A stretch of 64,000 nucleotides of DNA from Trachelipus rathkii (taxonomy: Eukaryota > Arthropoda > Malacostraca > Isopoda > Trachelipodidae): the NCBI GenBank assembly GCA_015478945.1, contig JABUQX010100007.1, forward strand, positions 1-64,000. Direction: 5' to 3'. Both the position numbers and the translations under genes were made by a program. A model generated the notes under the pieces. That model searched no databases. It saw only the letters and a program-made list of their open reading frames with translations, and was not told the origin of the DNA. Positions within the stretch are counted from its first letter, which is position 1, and each line of letters starts with the position of its first letter. Below are positions 22,205 through 33,839 of the stretch, in pieces.

Positions 22205-24699
22205 TAATTAATTTACTAGTTATAATGTGAACTCTTTATTACGACTTAAACGTAGCTACCACCATTCTCTTAATAATACACTAATACTTTCACATTATTT
22301 AATAGAGTATATATATATAGTTTAAGTATCTTATAATTTAATTTGCTTCATATCTCCTCTCCACCCCCTATGCAACACTCTGTAACATTAAAATTTTATA
22401 AGATTAAACTCGTGCTAAAAAACACACAAAGAATCCTATTTATTACTAAATAATAAAATTTTATTTAATTATACAACCTTTTTTTATTACTTATAAATTA
22501 AACATTACTCTTATAATTTATACTTATTTATTATTTATTAACTAGAGCTACTTATATAACCTATACTCTAAATATTCAATTTATATTATATTAGTAGTAA
22601 ATACACAACTAGATACACTAGAAACAATTTGGAGATGATAACATATAATTCAAATTTTAAACTATATTATACACAAATATAATAACCGTTTAACCTTTTT
22701 TTCTCAAATCAGACTATATTTTTTTAAATTTTACTAAATATTATTTCATTCTTATATTGTTCTTATCACTTATATGTTAATATTTGCAGTAATTTTGAGA
22801 TGAAAATATGAAATATTTTTAGACATTATACATATTTTCTATAATTTTATTATAAAATAACTCTAATATAAAAATGAATTAACATATCATATAATATAAT
22901 TTATGTCTATCTAACCATATAATAACGTCTAGATTATTATCTTACGGTTGAACAAATTCACCTAGACATTTTATATCCAACCTTAAATAATTAGTTGTTA
23001 TTTTTATTTATAGAAAAATAAGATACGTTATGAAATTTATACGATGAATCTACAAAATAAAAATAATAACTACTACTAAATTTACTTACATTACACTATA
23101 TTATATTATATTAAGTTAATTTATTATATAATAAATGTATATTATATTATAATATTATTTTAAAACTTAATTCCACAATTACTATTTACTCTTACATGGT
23201 GTGCATAATAGTAAAATATTTAAAATTTATAATTATAATTTTTTTAGCAAATATAGTTTGTTTAAGAAAATACTATTAAACAAAAATTTTATTTATTTTT
23301 TAAATATTTTATTAATTTAATTATATATTATTCTTATATTATAAACAATTAAGTAACGATTCATTTTCTACTTATATTATTAACAAATATATTAATATAT
23401 ATATTTATTTTATTTAATACATTTTATATTATAGTATTAATCCTTTTACTAATAATATTAAATATTTTAAAATATTATACATAGATTTTAATTTATAGTA
23501 TAATTATATTTAATTAAAATTAATTTTTTTTATATACTTAAAATATTATAATATTTTTTTTTTTATATTAAAATACTTAATTACATTCATTATATATTAT
23601 TTTTCTCTAATTATATTAAAATTTATAAATTTAACTTTATTATATATTAAATAAAATAATATAAATTTTACCATATTATATTATTTTAAATATATAAAAA
23701 ATGTATTTATATTATAATAAATTTAATAATTTTTTTATATTTAAATATTTTATTTAATATTAACAATAATATTAATTTTATTATAATATAAAAATTAAAA
23801 TTTATAAAATATATTAATATTAAATATAAATTAATATAGAAAGTTATATCTACTATTATAAATAAAAATTATATTATATTTTTAAATTTTGATAATTATA
23901 TAAATTTTATATATATTATATTTATAAATAGTTATTTATATAATAAAATATATTATTAATATATTAAAGGTAATATTATTATTATTTATTATTTTTATGG
24001 TATTTTATTATAATAATATAAAATATAATTTATATTTATAATTTTTTTTTTAAAAATATAACTTATATTAGATTATAATATAAATAATCAAAATTAATTG
24101 AAACTTAAATAGATTAAAAATAACTTAAAAAAGTTTAAAATACTTATTTAAATAACATTAATTATAATTATTTTAATTTAATATAATGTATATTCAATTT
24201 ATTAATAATAACTTAAAAATATTTACTTAAAAAAATTATTTTGATTTTTTTTTTCTTTAATAATATATTAATTAATTTTTAAAATTATTTTTATTTTTAT
24301 TAACTAAAAAAAGTTTAGTCAAAATTTTATTAGATTTTAGTCTAATTTTGTATTATTTATTTTGATTATTATTATTCTTTTCTATAAATTTTTAATTACA
24401 TGTAATAACCTATTTTTATAATTTCTTGCTATTTAATTTATTTAATTAAAATTAAGGTCAGTCAAGTACATAAGTTTCAATAGTTTATAGCTTACGTAAA
24501 GTGTCAGGGTTAGTTTCTTAGTCAGTAGTTATTTTAATAGTTATGTTTTATATGCTTCAAGGTTTTTTAAAGGTTAGGTAGGTGTAGGGACGAAAAGGTA
24601 TTAAGTAGGGGAAGGGGAAATATTGGGGGACGTAAAGGTTTTCAGGAATCCAAAGTGGTTTTTTTTTAGGTTTAAAGAAAAATTCTTATTTGATTTTTT
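22205..24699. other. AT-rich desert
   Basis: Extremely AT-rich sequence is made of short A and T runs with almost no G or C over long stretches, especially 23260-24060. No gene or tandem array is visible. From about 24440 G reappears and the sequence grades into the run-inflated array. Confidence 0.6.
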
Positions 24700-27600
24700 A
24701 TTTTTTAAAAATTTTTTTAAATGAAAAAAAAAATTCTTCTTTTTTTTTTTTTTTTTTCCAATAGTTTTTTTTTCCTCTCCCAAAAAACCCTCCACCCATC
24801 TTGTACGAAAACAACCCCCCTCCAGCAAAAAAAAAATAAAAATGCGAAGAGTTTCCGAAAAGGGGAACGGGGAAGGCCCGGAAAGGGGCCCGGGAACCGG
24901 GGAAAAAGGCCGGCTTGAAAAAAAGGGCCGTGAAAGCCCCCCGGAAGGGCCGGGGGAGGGGCGGGGGGGGGGGAAAAAAAAAGGGCCGGGAAAAAGGGGC
25001 CGGGAAGCCCTTGGGAATTCCTTGGGTATTAAAAAAAAAAAAAATTTTCAAAATAAGGAAAAAATTTAAAATTTGTTTTTTTTAGGGATTTGGCGGGGAA
25101 AACAAATTTATTTGGCCAGGGAAAAACGTTTTTATTACTGAAAAAAAACCCAAAATTTTTAAAAATTAAAGGTTTGCCTGGGCCAGAAAAAAAAAACCTT
25201 TTTTTTTTAGTCGATTTTTTCGGAAGGGGGAAACGAAAAAATCCGGAAAAAAAAGCGGGCAGGTCCGGAAAAAAAAAAGGGGGGGCCCTTGGGAAGGCGG
25301 TTTGGTCGGGAGGCCCGGGGGGGGAAAGGGCGGGGGAAAGCCGGGGAAAAAGGCCGGGGGTGAGGGCCGGGAGCCGGGAAGGGGGGCCAAAGAGGTATTG
25401 GAAAAAAAAAAAAAAAAAAAAAATTTTTTTAATTTTTGAAAAAAAAAACCCATATTTTAAAAAAAAAAAGGAATGAAAAACGTTGCTTTTTAAAAGTAAG
25501 GTATCCAAAAAAATTAGTGGGGCCAAAAGGAAGAAAAAACCCCCGTTTAAGGGGGTTTTCGGGGAAATTTCCCCGGGAGGGTGGGGCAAAAGAAAAAAAG
25601 GGCGGGGGGAAGGTCCAAGGAAACCCCGAATCCCGGGGGCCCTTCCGGATTTTTTTTTTCCGGGAAAAGCCCGGAAAAGGGGCCGGGGGAAGCCCCCGGA
25701 AAAAAAGGGGGGGGCCGGAAGCCGCGCAAGGGCCGGGAAGGCCCCGGAAAAAGGGGCCCGTAGGGGGGGGGGCCCGGAAGGGGCCCGGGCAGAAATCCTG
25801 GGATATTTGGAATTTTTTTTCCGGGGGAACTTTTTTTTGGTTGGGGGGGAAAAAAAAAAAAAAAAAATTTTTGAATTGTCAAGGCCCCCCCAGAGGGGGG
25901 GGACCGAATGTGATCCTAAAAAACAAATTTTTTTTCCCCAAAAAAAATAGGAAAGGCCAAATGTACCTAAAAACCCCTTTTCTAGTTTTCGGGGGGGGGA
26001 TTTTTCCGGGAAAACCCGGAAAGGGCCCCCAAAAAAAGTCAAAGGAAGGGGGCGGAATTTTTTCCCGGGATCCGGGATTTTCCCCGGGATCCCTGGGGGT
26101 ATTTGGAAAATTTTTTTCTTTCAAAAGGGGAAAAATATTTTTTTTTTAGGGGTTGGGGGGAAAAAAAAAAATTTTTTAATTTTTTTTTTCCAAAAAGGAA
26201 AAAAAAGACGTGCTGTGGAACAAATTTTCTCCCCCCAAAAAAAATAGCTAGAAAAAAAAACCCGAAAATTTTAAAGAGGGTCGGGGTAAAATTCGAAAAA
26301 AAAAAAGGGGGGGCCGGCGGAAAAAGGGGCCCCGAAGGGTTTTCGTTATCCCGGGAAAAAGGGGGGGGCCGTATTTTTTTTCCCGGAGCCGGGGTTTGAA
26401 TCCCTGGCGTTTTTGGAATTTTTTTTTTTTCAGGGGAAAATATTTTTTTTTTTTGGGGGGAAAAAAAAAAAAAAATTTATTTTTGGGTTTTTCAGAAAAA
26501 GGAACCGTTTGGCCAAAAAATCCCAAAATTTTTTCAAAAATAGTTTTTTGGGGGGCATTGGAAAAGGGGGAAAAACCCCCCCCTTAGTTTTTTTTCGGGA
26601 TCCCGAAGGGGCGGTGGAAAGCCCGAAGGGGTTTTTTCGGGAGGGGGGCCCGGAAATTTCCGGAATTTTCGGAGGGGCCTTGGGAAATCCTCCTGGGGGT
26701 TTTAAATTTGGAATTTTTTTCTTTTCAGGGAAAAAAAATTATTTTTTTTTTGGGGGGAAAAAAAAAAAAATTTTTATTTGTTTTTTTCCAGTATAATTGT
26801 GCTTAAACAATTTTTTTTTTTTTCCCAAATTAGGGTGGGGGGGGCCAGGAAAAGGGGGGGGGGGGGGGGGAAAAACCCCCCCTTAAAGGCCGGGGGATCC
26901 CGGGAAAACCCGAAAAAAGCCGGAAGTTTCAGGGGAAGGCGCGGGGGGGGAAAAAAAATCCGGGATTTTCTTAAATTTTTTTTTTTCCCGGGAAAATTTC
27001 CCGCCATTTTATGGCGCCATTTTTATATTTATTAAGATAATATTTTTTTTTTTTATGGGTGAAAAAAATGTTTTTTTTTAATTTCCAAAAAAAAAGGGAA
27101 AAAAAAGGGGGGGGACGTGGCCTGAGGGGCAAATGTTTTCCCCCAAAAATTAGTTGTAAAAGGGAAAAAAAACAATTTTTAGGTTTCGGGGGGGTAAATT
27201 CCGGAAAAAGGGCGGGGCCGGGAAGGCGGGGAGAAAGTTTTTTCGTAATTTTCCGGAGGGGGGGGGCCCGTATTTTCCCGAAAAAAAAAGGGGGGGGCCC
27301 GGAAATTTGCTTTAATTTAATTTTTTTTTTTCCAGGAAAATAATTTTTTTTTTTTGGGGGGGAAAAAAATTTAATTATTTTATTTTTTTTTTGAATAAAG
27401 AAGCGTATTAAGAAAAACCATTTTTTAAAATTAAAATGCAAGGGGGGGAAAAAAAAACCCCTTTAGGTTTCGGGAAATTTTTTTCCCCCGGAGGGGGGCG
27501 AAAAGGGGCCCGTAGGTCGGGGGAGCCGGACTTTTTTTCCGGAATTCGGGGAAAGGCCTTGAATTTTTTTTTTTTTTTTTCCCCTGGTGGTGTTTTGGGG

Positions 27601-28340
27601 AATTTTCTTTTTTTTTCAGGGAAAAAAAAAAAAATATTTTTTTTTCTTGAGGTGGGGAAAAAAAAAAATTATTCAGGAATAAAAAAAAAAAGTTTTTGGG
27701 CGCTTGAAAACCCAAATTTTTTTTTCAAAAAAAAATAGTTTGTTAAGGAAAAAAACCAATTTTAGGGGGGGTTTTGAAAAATCCGGAAGGCGTGGGGGGG
27801 GAAAGGCCAAAAAAAGTTTTCGTATTCCGGGAAAAAAGGGGCCTTATTCCGGGAAGGGGGGGGCCCGAAAATTTTTTAACTGAGCATTGAAGGCGAATTT
27901 TTTTTTTTTCGGGGGAGAATTTTTATTTTTTTATATGAAAAAAAAATTGTTTGGTTCAATGCCTTTTTAATACGTTTTGGCCCGAAAAAAACCCCCCAAA
28001 TTTTTTCCAAAATTAAGTTTGGCAAAAGGAAAAAACCTTGAGTTTTCGAAATCTTTTTTCGGGAATGGGCCGGGAAAGCCCGGGAAAAAAAGCCGAAAAG
28101 GGGGGCCGAAAAAGCCGAAAAGGGCCGGAAGGCGAAAAGAGGGCCGCGGAAAGGGGCCGGGGAAGGGCCGGAAAAAAAAAGGCCCCGGAAAAAAGCCGGG
28201 AAAAGGGGCCCCCCGGGAAAAGGGCCGAAAAAGCCGGGGAAAAGGGGTTCCCAAAAAGAAAGGCCGGGATTTTTTTCCGGAATCACCCCAGGGTTTATTG
28301 AAAATTTTTCTTTTTCAAAGGCTATCTGGAAAATAAATTT
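24700..28340 (+). repeat. Tandem repeat, ~295-300 bp unit, about 11 copies, run-inflated
   Basis: Two landmarks recur at regular spacing. The first is a junction of G run, A run and T run, near 25855, 26160, 26460, 26765, 27060, 27365 and 27660. The earlier A/T junctions near 24725, 25045 and 25415 are spaced more widely (320-440). The second is a CAAAAAATAG-like word near 25937, 26236, 26534, 27140 and 27726, giving steps of about 298 or multiples. Between landmarks each unit holds a GC-rich half of CCGGGAA, GGCC and CCCGG words and a TTTTTTCAGGG word before the next junction. All copies have the same orientation. Run lengths vary from copy to copy. Long open frames here, including 337 codons at 25029-26042 (minus), are artefacts of G/A or C/T runs. 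Confidence 0.7.
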
Positions 28341-29120
28341 TTTTAGGTTTGGAAAGAAATAAATATTATATATTACTAATTTATATTTTTAATTTTATTA
28401 TATATATTTATTACTATTTATAATACTTATTTAAATATAAATTTATAATTAAATTTCCGACTTAATGTAATTAAAGTATTTTAAATTTTTATAAAATTAT
28501 ATTTAATTATAATATTTATTATTTATTAAAATTTTTTACAATTAATAAATTATTTTTTACGATATTTGTTTAAATTCTTAAATTTAATTAATAATACTAT
28601 TTGTATAACAAATAATAATATATTTATTATATTTGATATTATCAAATGATATAATTATAAATAATATTGGGCTTTTCATAAAAAAAAAAAGTTTTTCTTA
28701 AGCTGTATAACTATTTAAAGTCCGACCTGGTGCCCAAAAAATTTTTTTTTAAGGGAATTGAACATTTGTTAATTTTTCTTTAAAAACCATTGTTTACCTT
28801 TTGAAAGAGCAAATTTTTTTTTGAGGCCAAAATTTTTGAAAACTTTGTTAAACTTTTTAACTTGTTTTTTTAAACTTGGGAAAACAAAAAAAAATTTGTT
28901 ATTGGATTAAGAAAATTTTAATTTCGCTGATTCATTTGACAAAGTTCAGTTTAATTTGAAAATATATAAATATATGAAATTTATAATATTATTTTATATT
29001 TAATAATATTGTTAATATAATAAATTAATATATAAAGACTTAATATAATAAAATAACTATTAATAAAATTTTTAATAATAATAAATTATAAAAATTATTA
29101 TTTTAACTAATAATTATTTA
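28341..29120. other. AT-rich desert with a run-inflated patch
   Basis: AT-rich sequence flanks a mixed, mildly run-inflated patch at about 28675-28940 (words such as AAAGTCCGACCTGGTGCCC). Neither part shows a gene. Confidence 0.5.
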
Positions 29121-31540
29121 AGGGTGAAATGGCTATTTTGGTTAAACCCCAGAATTCCCTCAAAATTTTTCCCCCCGGGCCGAAATTTTTTTTCCCGCAA
29201 ACCCGCCCGCGGAAAAAAGGCAATTCCCGCCCCCAAAACATATTAAAAAAAGGATTTCCCGCAATTTTTTTTTTTTCCCCCCCGGCAATTCTTTTTATTT
29301 CCCGGGGCCAAAAATTCCCCCGGCCGGGGCGCTTTTTTTTTGGGGGCCCCCTTGCGGGGGGATTTTTTGCGTGGGATTTGTTTTTCTTTATTCTTCCCGG
29401 AGGACATTTAAGATAAAGGAAATTTTTTATAAAAATAAAAAAAAAAAAAAATTTTTTTTTAAAAACTTAAAGATTTGATGATTTAATTCTTGGGGGGAAA
29501 AAAGGAAAATTTTTGGAAAAAAAAAAAATTTTGATTTTTTTTAAAAAATTTGAGGGGTTTTGGGGAAAAAAAGGGGGGGGGCCAAATTTTTTTTTTTCAA
29601 AAAAAAAAAAAAAAAACGGGTGGGGGGCTGGGATATTTTTCCCTTTTTATTAAATTCATTTGTAAATCCAAAAAAAGGAAAAACATTTTTTTTCCAAAAA
29701 AAACTTCCCCGTTGGGGAAATTAGGGGCCAATTTTACTTTCTTTTCCCCTCATTTTATTTTTTTTTTGGAAAAGGTTCGGTTTTTAAAAAAACTTTTTTC
29801 ATTATGGAATTTGAAAAAGGTCGATCGTTTCTATATTTCCTTGACATTCCAAACCTTTTTTCTTGCTTTCGTTAATGACCTAGTTTTTTTTAATTTTTTC
29901 CCCAAAAAGTTTGTTACAATTGTCTTAATTTTTAAATTTTTGTTGGAAAAAAAAAATGACCATCATTATTCCCCCAAAAACCAACTGGGCATTTCGAAAC
30001 GGTTTGAAGTAAAAGAAATTAAACCCATTTTGGAAGGAAAAAACACCAAAAAAAAAAAAAATTTTTTTCAATTCGGCCTTTTTCCTTGAATGCTTTTTTT
30101 TTCTGTTCTTTTAAGGGAAAGGTTGGGCCAATTTTTGAAAAACCATTCTTGTCAAAATTTGAAAAAAATTTGATATATGTTAAGTTTTTTTTTAAGGGAA
30201 ATTAAAAAAGATTTTTGCTTTATTTAATATTAAAGAAGCTTAGGGATAGTAACGCTAAACAAAAACCTTTCTTTTTTTGGGTTCTTGGTACAGCTGTATC
30301 CACATAGATTTTATGAAAAAGGAACGTTACTAATTTTTGCGGGGGGAGGGGGGCGCAAAAAATTACTTTTAAACCCCCGTATTAAAAAAAGGGGCCCACG
30401 GTTTTTTTGTTAAACCCAAAAATTATTTTTAAGGGGGAACATGTTAAGAAATTTCGGTTACCTTTTTTTGTTTGGGGTTTTTGGGGGGGGGTTGGGAAAA
30501 AAAAAACTTCTTTCAAAAATTACTTTTGCACATTTGAAGTCTGAGCTTACAAAATTTGCTTTTCGCCCAACCCACCAATTTTTTAAAAAAAAGGAAAAAA
30601 AAACACGGAAAATATTTTCTTTACCCAAGAAAACCCAAATACCCACGAAAGTGGTGGGAAAACTTTCAAAATAAAAAAAAACAGATTTTTTTTTTTTTTC
30701 CCACTGGAAAGGATTTCTAAAAAAACCCAGCTTCCAGGTAATTTGGGATGGAAAAAAGGAAAAACCACCCCCAAAACCCGCAATTTTTACCAAAAAAAAA
30801 ATTTAGTTGCCCAAAAAAAAAAATTTGATTGGAAAAAAAAAAAAACTAAAAAATTCCCCTTTTCAAGAGGAAAAAAAAAAAAAAAACAAATTAAAGATTT
30901 TTTTTCAAAAGTGGAATGATCCAATTTTTTAAAAGTTTTGGCTGGAAAAAAAAATTAAAAAAGGGGCCAAAAAAATGTTTATTCCCCCCCCCACGGGGCC
31001 TTTGAGTAAAACCCTTTTGCCAAAAGGGAAAATAAACCTTTGGGGTTTTTTTCCTATCTTTCCCAAAAAAAAAAAAAACTTTTATTTGGGTGCTATATGA
31101 TGGTGTTGTATAGGAATTGAATGATTACGGGGGCAATATGCAACTCCCGATTTATACGATTTGGATGGAAATAAGAAGGAAAAAAGAAAATAGGAAAAAG
31201 AGCTCTTCAGGCAAAAAAAAAAAAAAAAAAATAGAATTCCTTTTCATCTTTTTCAAAGGGGGGTTCCCAAAAACCCTTTCCTGATCAAAATTTTTGGGGG
31301 GAAAAAACTTTCCCAAAAATTTTTTTTTTAGTGCCAAAAAAAGATTTATAATGGTAAATTTTCCAATTGTTTTTCCTCGAAAATTTTTTCTGGGTTTTTT
31401 TCATTTTAAAGGGGGCGAAAAAAAGGGTTGGGGGAAAAAAGAGGGTTTTGGGTTGGGGTGGTTTGGCAAATTTTGGGGGGTTTTCCGCCCCCAATTTCCC
31501 CGTTTAACCCTTGGTTAAAACAAACCAAAATAATATATTT
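29121..31540. other. Run-inflated sequence block, no reliable genes
   Basis: Homopolymer runs of all four bases reappear. The first 300 bases are C-rich (CCCCCCGGGCC, CCCGCCCGCGG). Later parts are A/T-run-rich with patches of ordinary texture, for example 29815-30010 and 30250-30330. The longest frame is 179 codons (29550-30089, plus), dominated by Lys and Phe, with no domain I recognise. I could not find a tandem period here. Confidence 0.55.
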
Positions 31541-33100
31541 TAATAGAATTTTTTCTTGTTACGTAAAAAAAAAAACTCGGAAAATAAATTTAATTATTAT
31601 TAATAAAATAATAATTAATTATTATTACTTTTAAATATTTAAAATATTTATAATATTTATTATTGAAATATAATAGAATTATGTATGAATAAAATTAAGA
31701 ATATATTATTTAATTTATACTATATGTTATTATTATAATATATCTATAAATTTATTTTAATTTACATATAATATGTTAATACTTTATAATTTATATATAG
31801 AATATATTAGAACATATTAATATTTATTTAAAATTACGTTGGTAAATTTTTTTTAATAATATGAATATTAAATAAAATTATCCAAAATACTTTTTTGTCC
31901 CCGGTAATTGGCGTATTGGGAGTGGGAATATTTTTTAAAAAAAAAATTCAAAAAACATTTCGGTGAAATTTTAACATTGCGGAAATTTCCGGAACGGGCA
32001 GTGGGGGAAAAAAAAAAAAAAAAATAAACCCAATTACCGTTGTTTTGCCCCCGAGAAAATAAACACAGCATAACCATACACTTTTAAGAATAATTTATTT
32101 TATTAAATAATCAAATTTTATATTTAAAAATATTTTTGTATTATAATTACAAATTTTTATAATATATTTAAAAAATCATAAATTTAATATAAATATATTA
32201 TTGTTATCTATATAAAATTACTTGTCTGTTTAATAATATTATATAAAGTGGCTAAAGTTTCTGCCGCAAAAATATCTAATTAATTAGCCGGAGCCTCCAT
32301 CGGAACCCTTCTTTTCCAAGTAATTTTTTTTCTAGTTTTTGCAAACCATTTTGGTTCTTTTTCTCTTTCTTTTCTTTCACTTCTCTCCTTCTTTTTTTTT
32401 TCTCTTTTTTCTCTTCTTCTAATTTATAAATTATATATTTAATATATTAATAATATTTATTTTTAATCAGTGAACTGTAAATAAAACTAAAAAGAAAACT
32501 TTTTTAATTAATATTTTAATAATATTCTGAATAAAGAATAAATTTTATAATATTTTTTTACAGGGGGGGGGGGCGGGGGGGGGGGGGGGGACTTCTTTAC
32601 TAACAAAACTTTTTTTAAAACTTACTTTTAAGCCCTTTTCCTCTTTTTCTTCCTCTTTTTTTTTCTCCTTTCTCCTTCTTCCCTCTTCTTCTCCTCTCTC
32701 TTTGTTCTTCTTTAATAATAATTATATATTACGATGCATAAAATTATTTTTATATATATTATGATTTGAAATTTACATAATTAGAAAGATATCTTTATAT
32801 AAGTAATTAATTTTCAGATTATAAAAATTTTCAAAAAGTATTTTTGGGTTTTTTTTTTTTTCAGGGTTAATTTTGGGCTAAAAAAAGGTTAGGAATGAGG
32901 AAAAATTTAAAAATTTTTAAAATTTTTTTCCCAAACTTGGGGGGGGGAATTTTGACATTTTTAAAAAAAATAAAAAATAATTATTTCCCCCAAAACCCCC
33001 AACCATAAATTGATTTATCATTTTTTTTTAAAAAAAAGTTTTTTTTAAAAAAATTTATAAATTGGCAAATGTTTTCCTTCTATCATACAATAAAAACATT
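31541..33100. other. AT-rich desert with an islet and pyrimidine/G tracts
   Basis: This is AT-rich background. A mixed islet at about 31890-32060 has the 9-base word GGTAATTGG near its left end and the complement near its right end. The pyrimidine tracts and G run at 32355-32713 are listed separately. No gene is seen. Confidence 0.55.
32355..32713 (+). repeat. Paired polypyrimidine tracts flanking a G run
   Basis: About 66 bases of C/T (32355-32420, one A) and about 80 bases of C/T (32633-32713, one G) lie either side of a 28-base G run with one C (32563-32590). The run is capable of forming a quadruplex if real; its exact length is doubtful given the run inflation nearby. Confidence 0.7.
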
Positions 33101-33839
33101 TTGCAACACAATTAAAATTAAAACCCCCCAAAAAAAAAAGTATTTTTTTGGTTTGGTTTCCCATTGAAAAAAAACTGGAAAAAAAAAGGAACTTTAAAAA
33201 TTAGGTTTAAAAATCGCCGAGCCTTGCCGCGAAAAAAAAAAAAAAAAATAAATTTTCTAACTAAAACCTCATATAAAAAAAAAAAAAAACCCCTCCTTAA
33301 AAAAGGCATTTTCCCCCGCTTTTTAAATCCCCCACCCCCTGGTCCCCCCATGTTAGGCCGTTAAACTATTGGGGGAGGGAAAAAACCTCCCACCCTTTTC
33401 CCCGGGAAATTGGGGCGCCCAACCTAACCGGGGACCAAAAACCAAAAAGGTCTGGGCGATAGGGGGGAAAAAAAACCAAAAAAAAAACATTAATTCGTTT
33501 TTTTAACTTTACTTTAACCCAACTTCCGGGGGGACTTAAAGGTATTGGCGGGACCAAACAACCTAAAAACATTGGGGGGCAGTTAAGTTGAAAAATAAGG
33601 GGAAAAAACCCAATAGGATTATTTTTAAATGAATTCTTTATGGATCTAGGGGGTTAAAAAAACGTTTAAACCGAAAAAACCCAAAAAACCAAGGTTATAT
33701 ATGTGATTTCTTACGGGCAGGGCCCTTTCCAAAAGGGGGGGGGGGGGGGAACTAGGGGGGGCATTTAAACTTTTTTGAACCCCAAGCCCCAACAAAACCA
33801 GTTACTTGGGAAAAACCCCATTTTTGCCAAAAGGTTTTG
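33101..33839. other. Run-inflated lead-in to the satellite array
   Basis: The sequence is run-inflated. Words such as CTTTACTTTAACCCAACTTCC partly resemble satellite landmarks, but the unit order is not clear until about 33840. This may be diverged edge monomers or poorly resolved consensus. Confidence 0.4.

Noticed and set aside
25029..26042. A 337-codon minus-strand open frame, the longest in the window
   Set aside because: It lies in the ~300-bp run-inflated array and is made of Phe/Pro/Lys/Gly runs produced by T, C, A and G runs. Overlapping frames are open on both strands for the same reason.
29121..29420. Possible inverted copy of the ~300-bp repeat
   Set aside because: The reverse complement shares CCGGG and GGCC words and run texture, but the ordered landmarks of the 24.7-28.3 kb unit are not present.
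29550..30089. A 179-codon plus-strand open frame
   Set aside because: It has Lys/Phe-heavy composition in run-inflated sequence and no recognisable motif.
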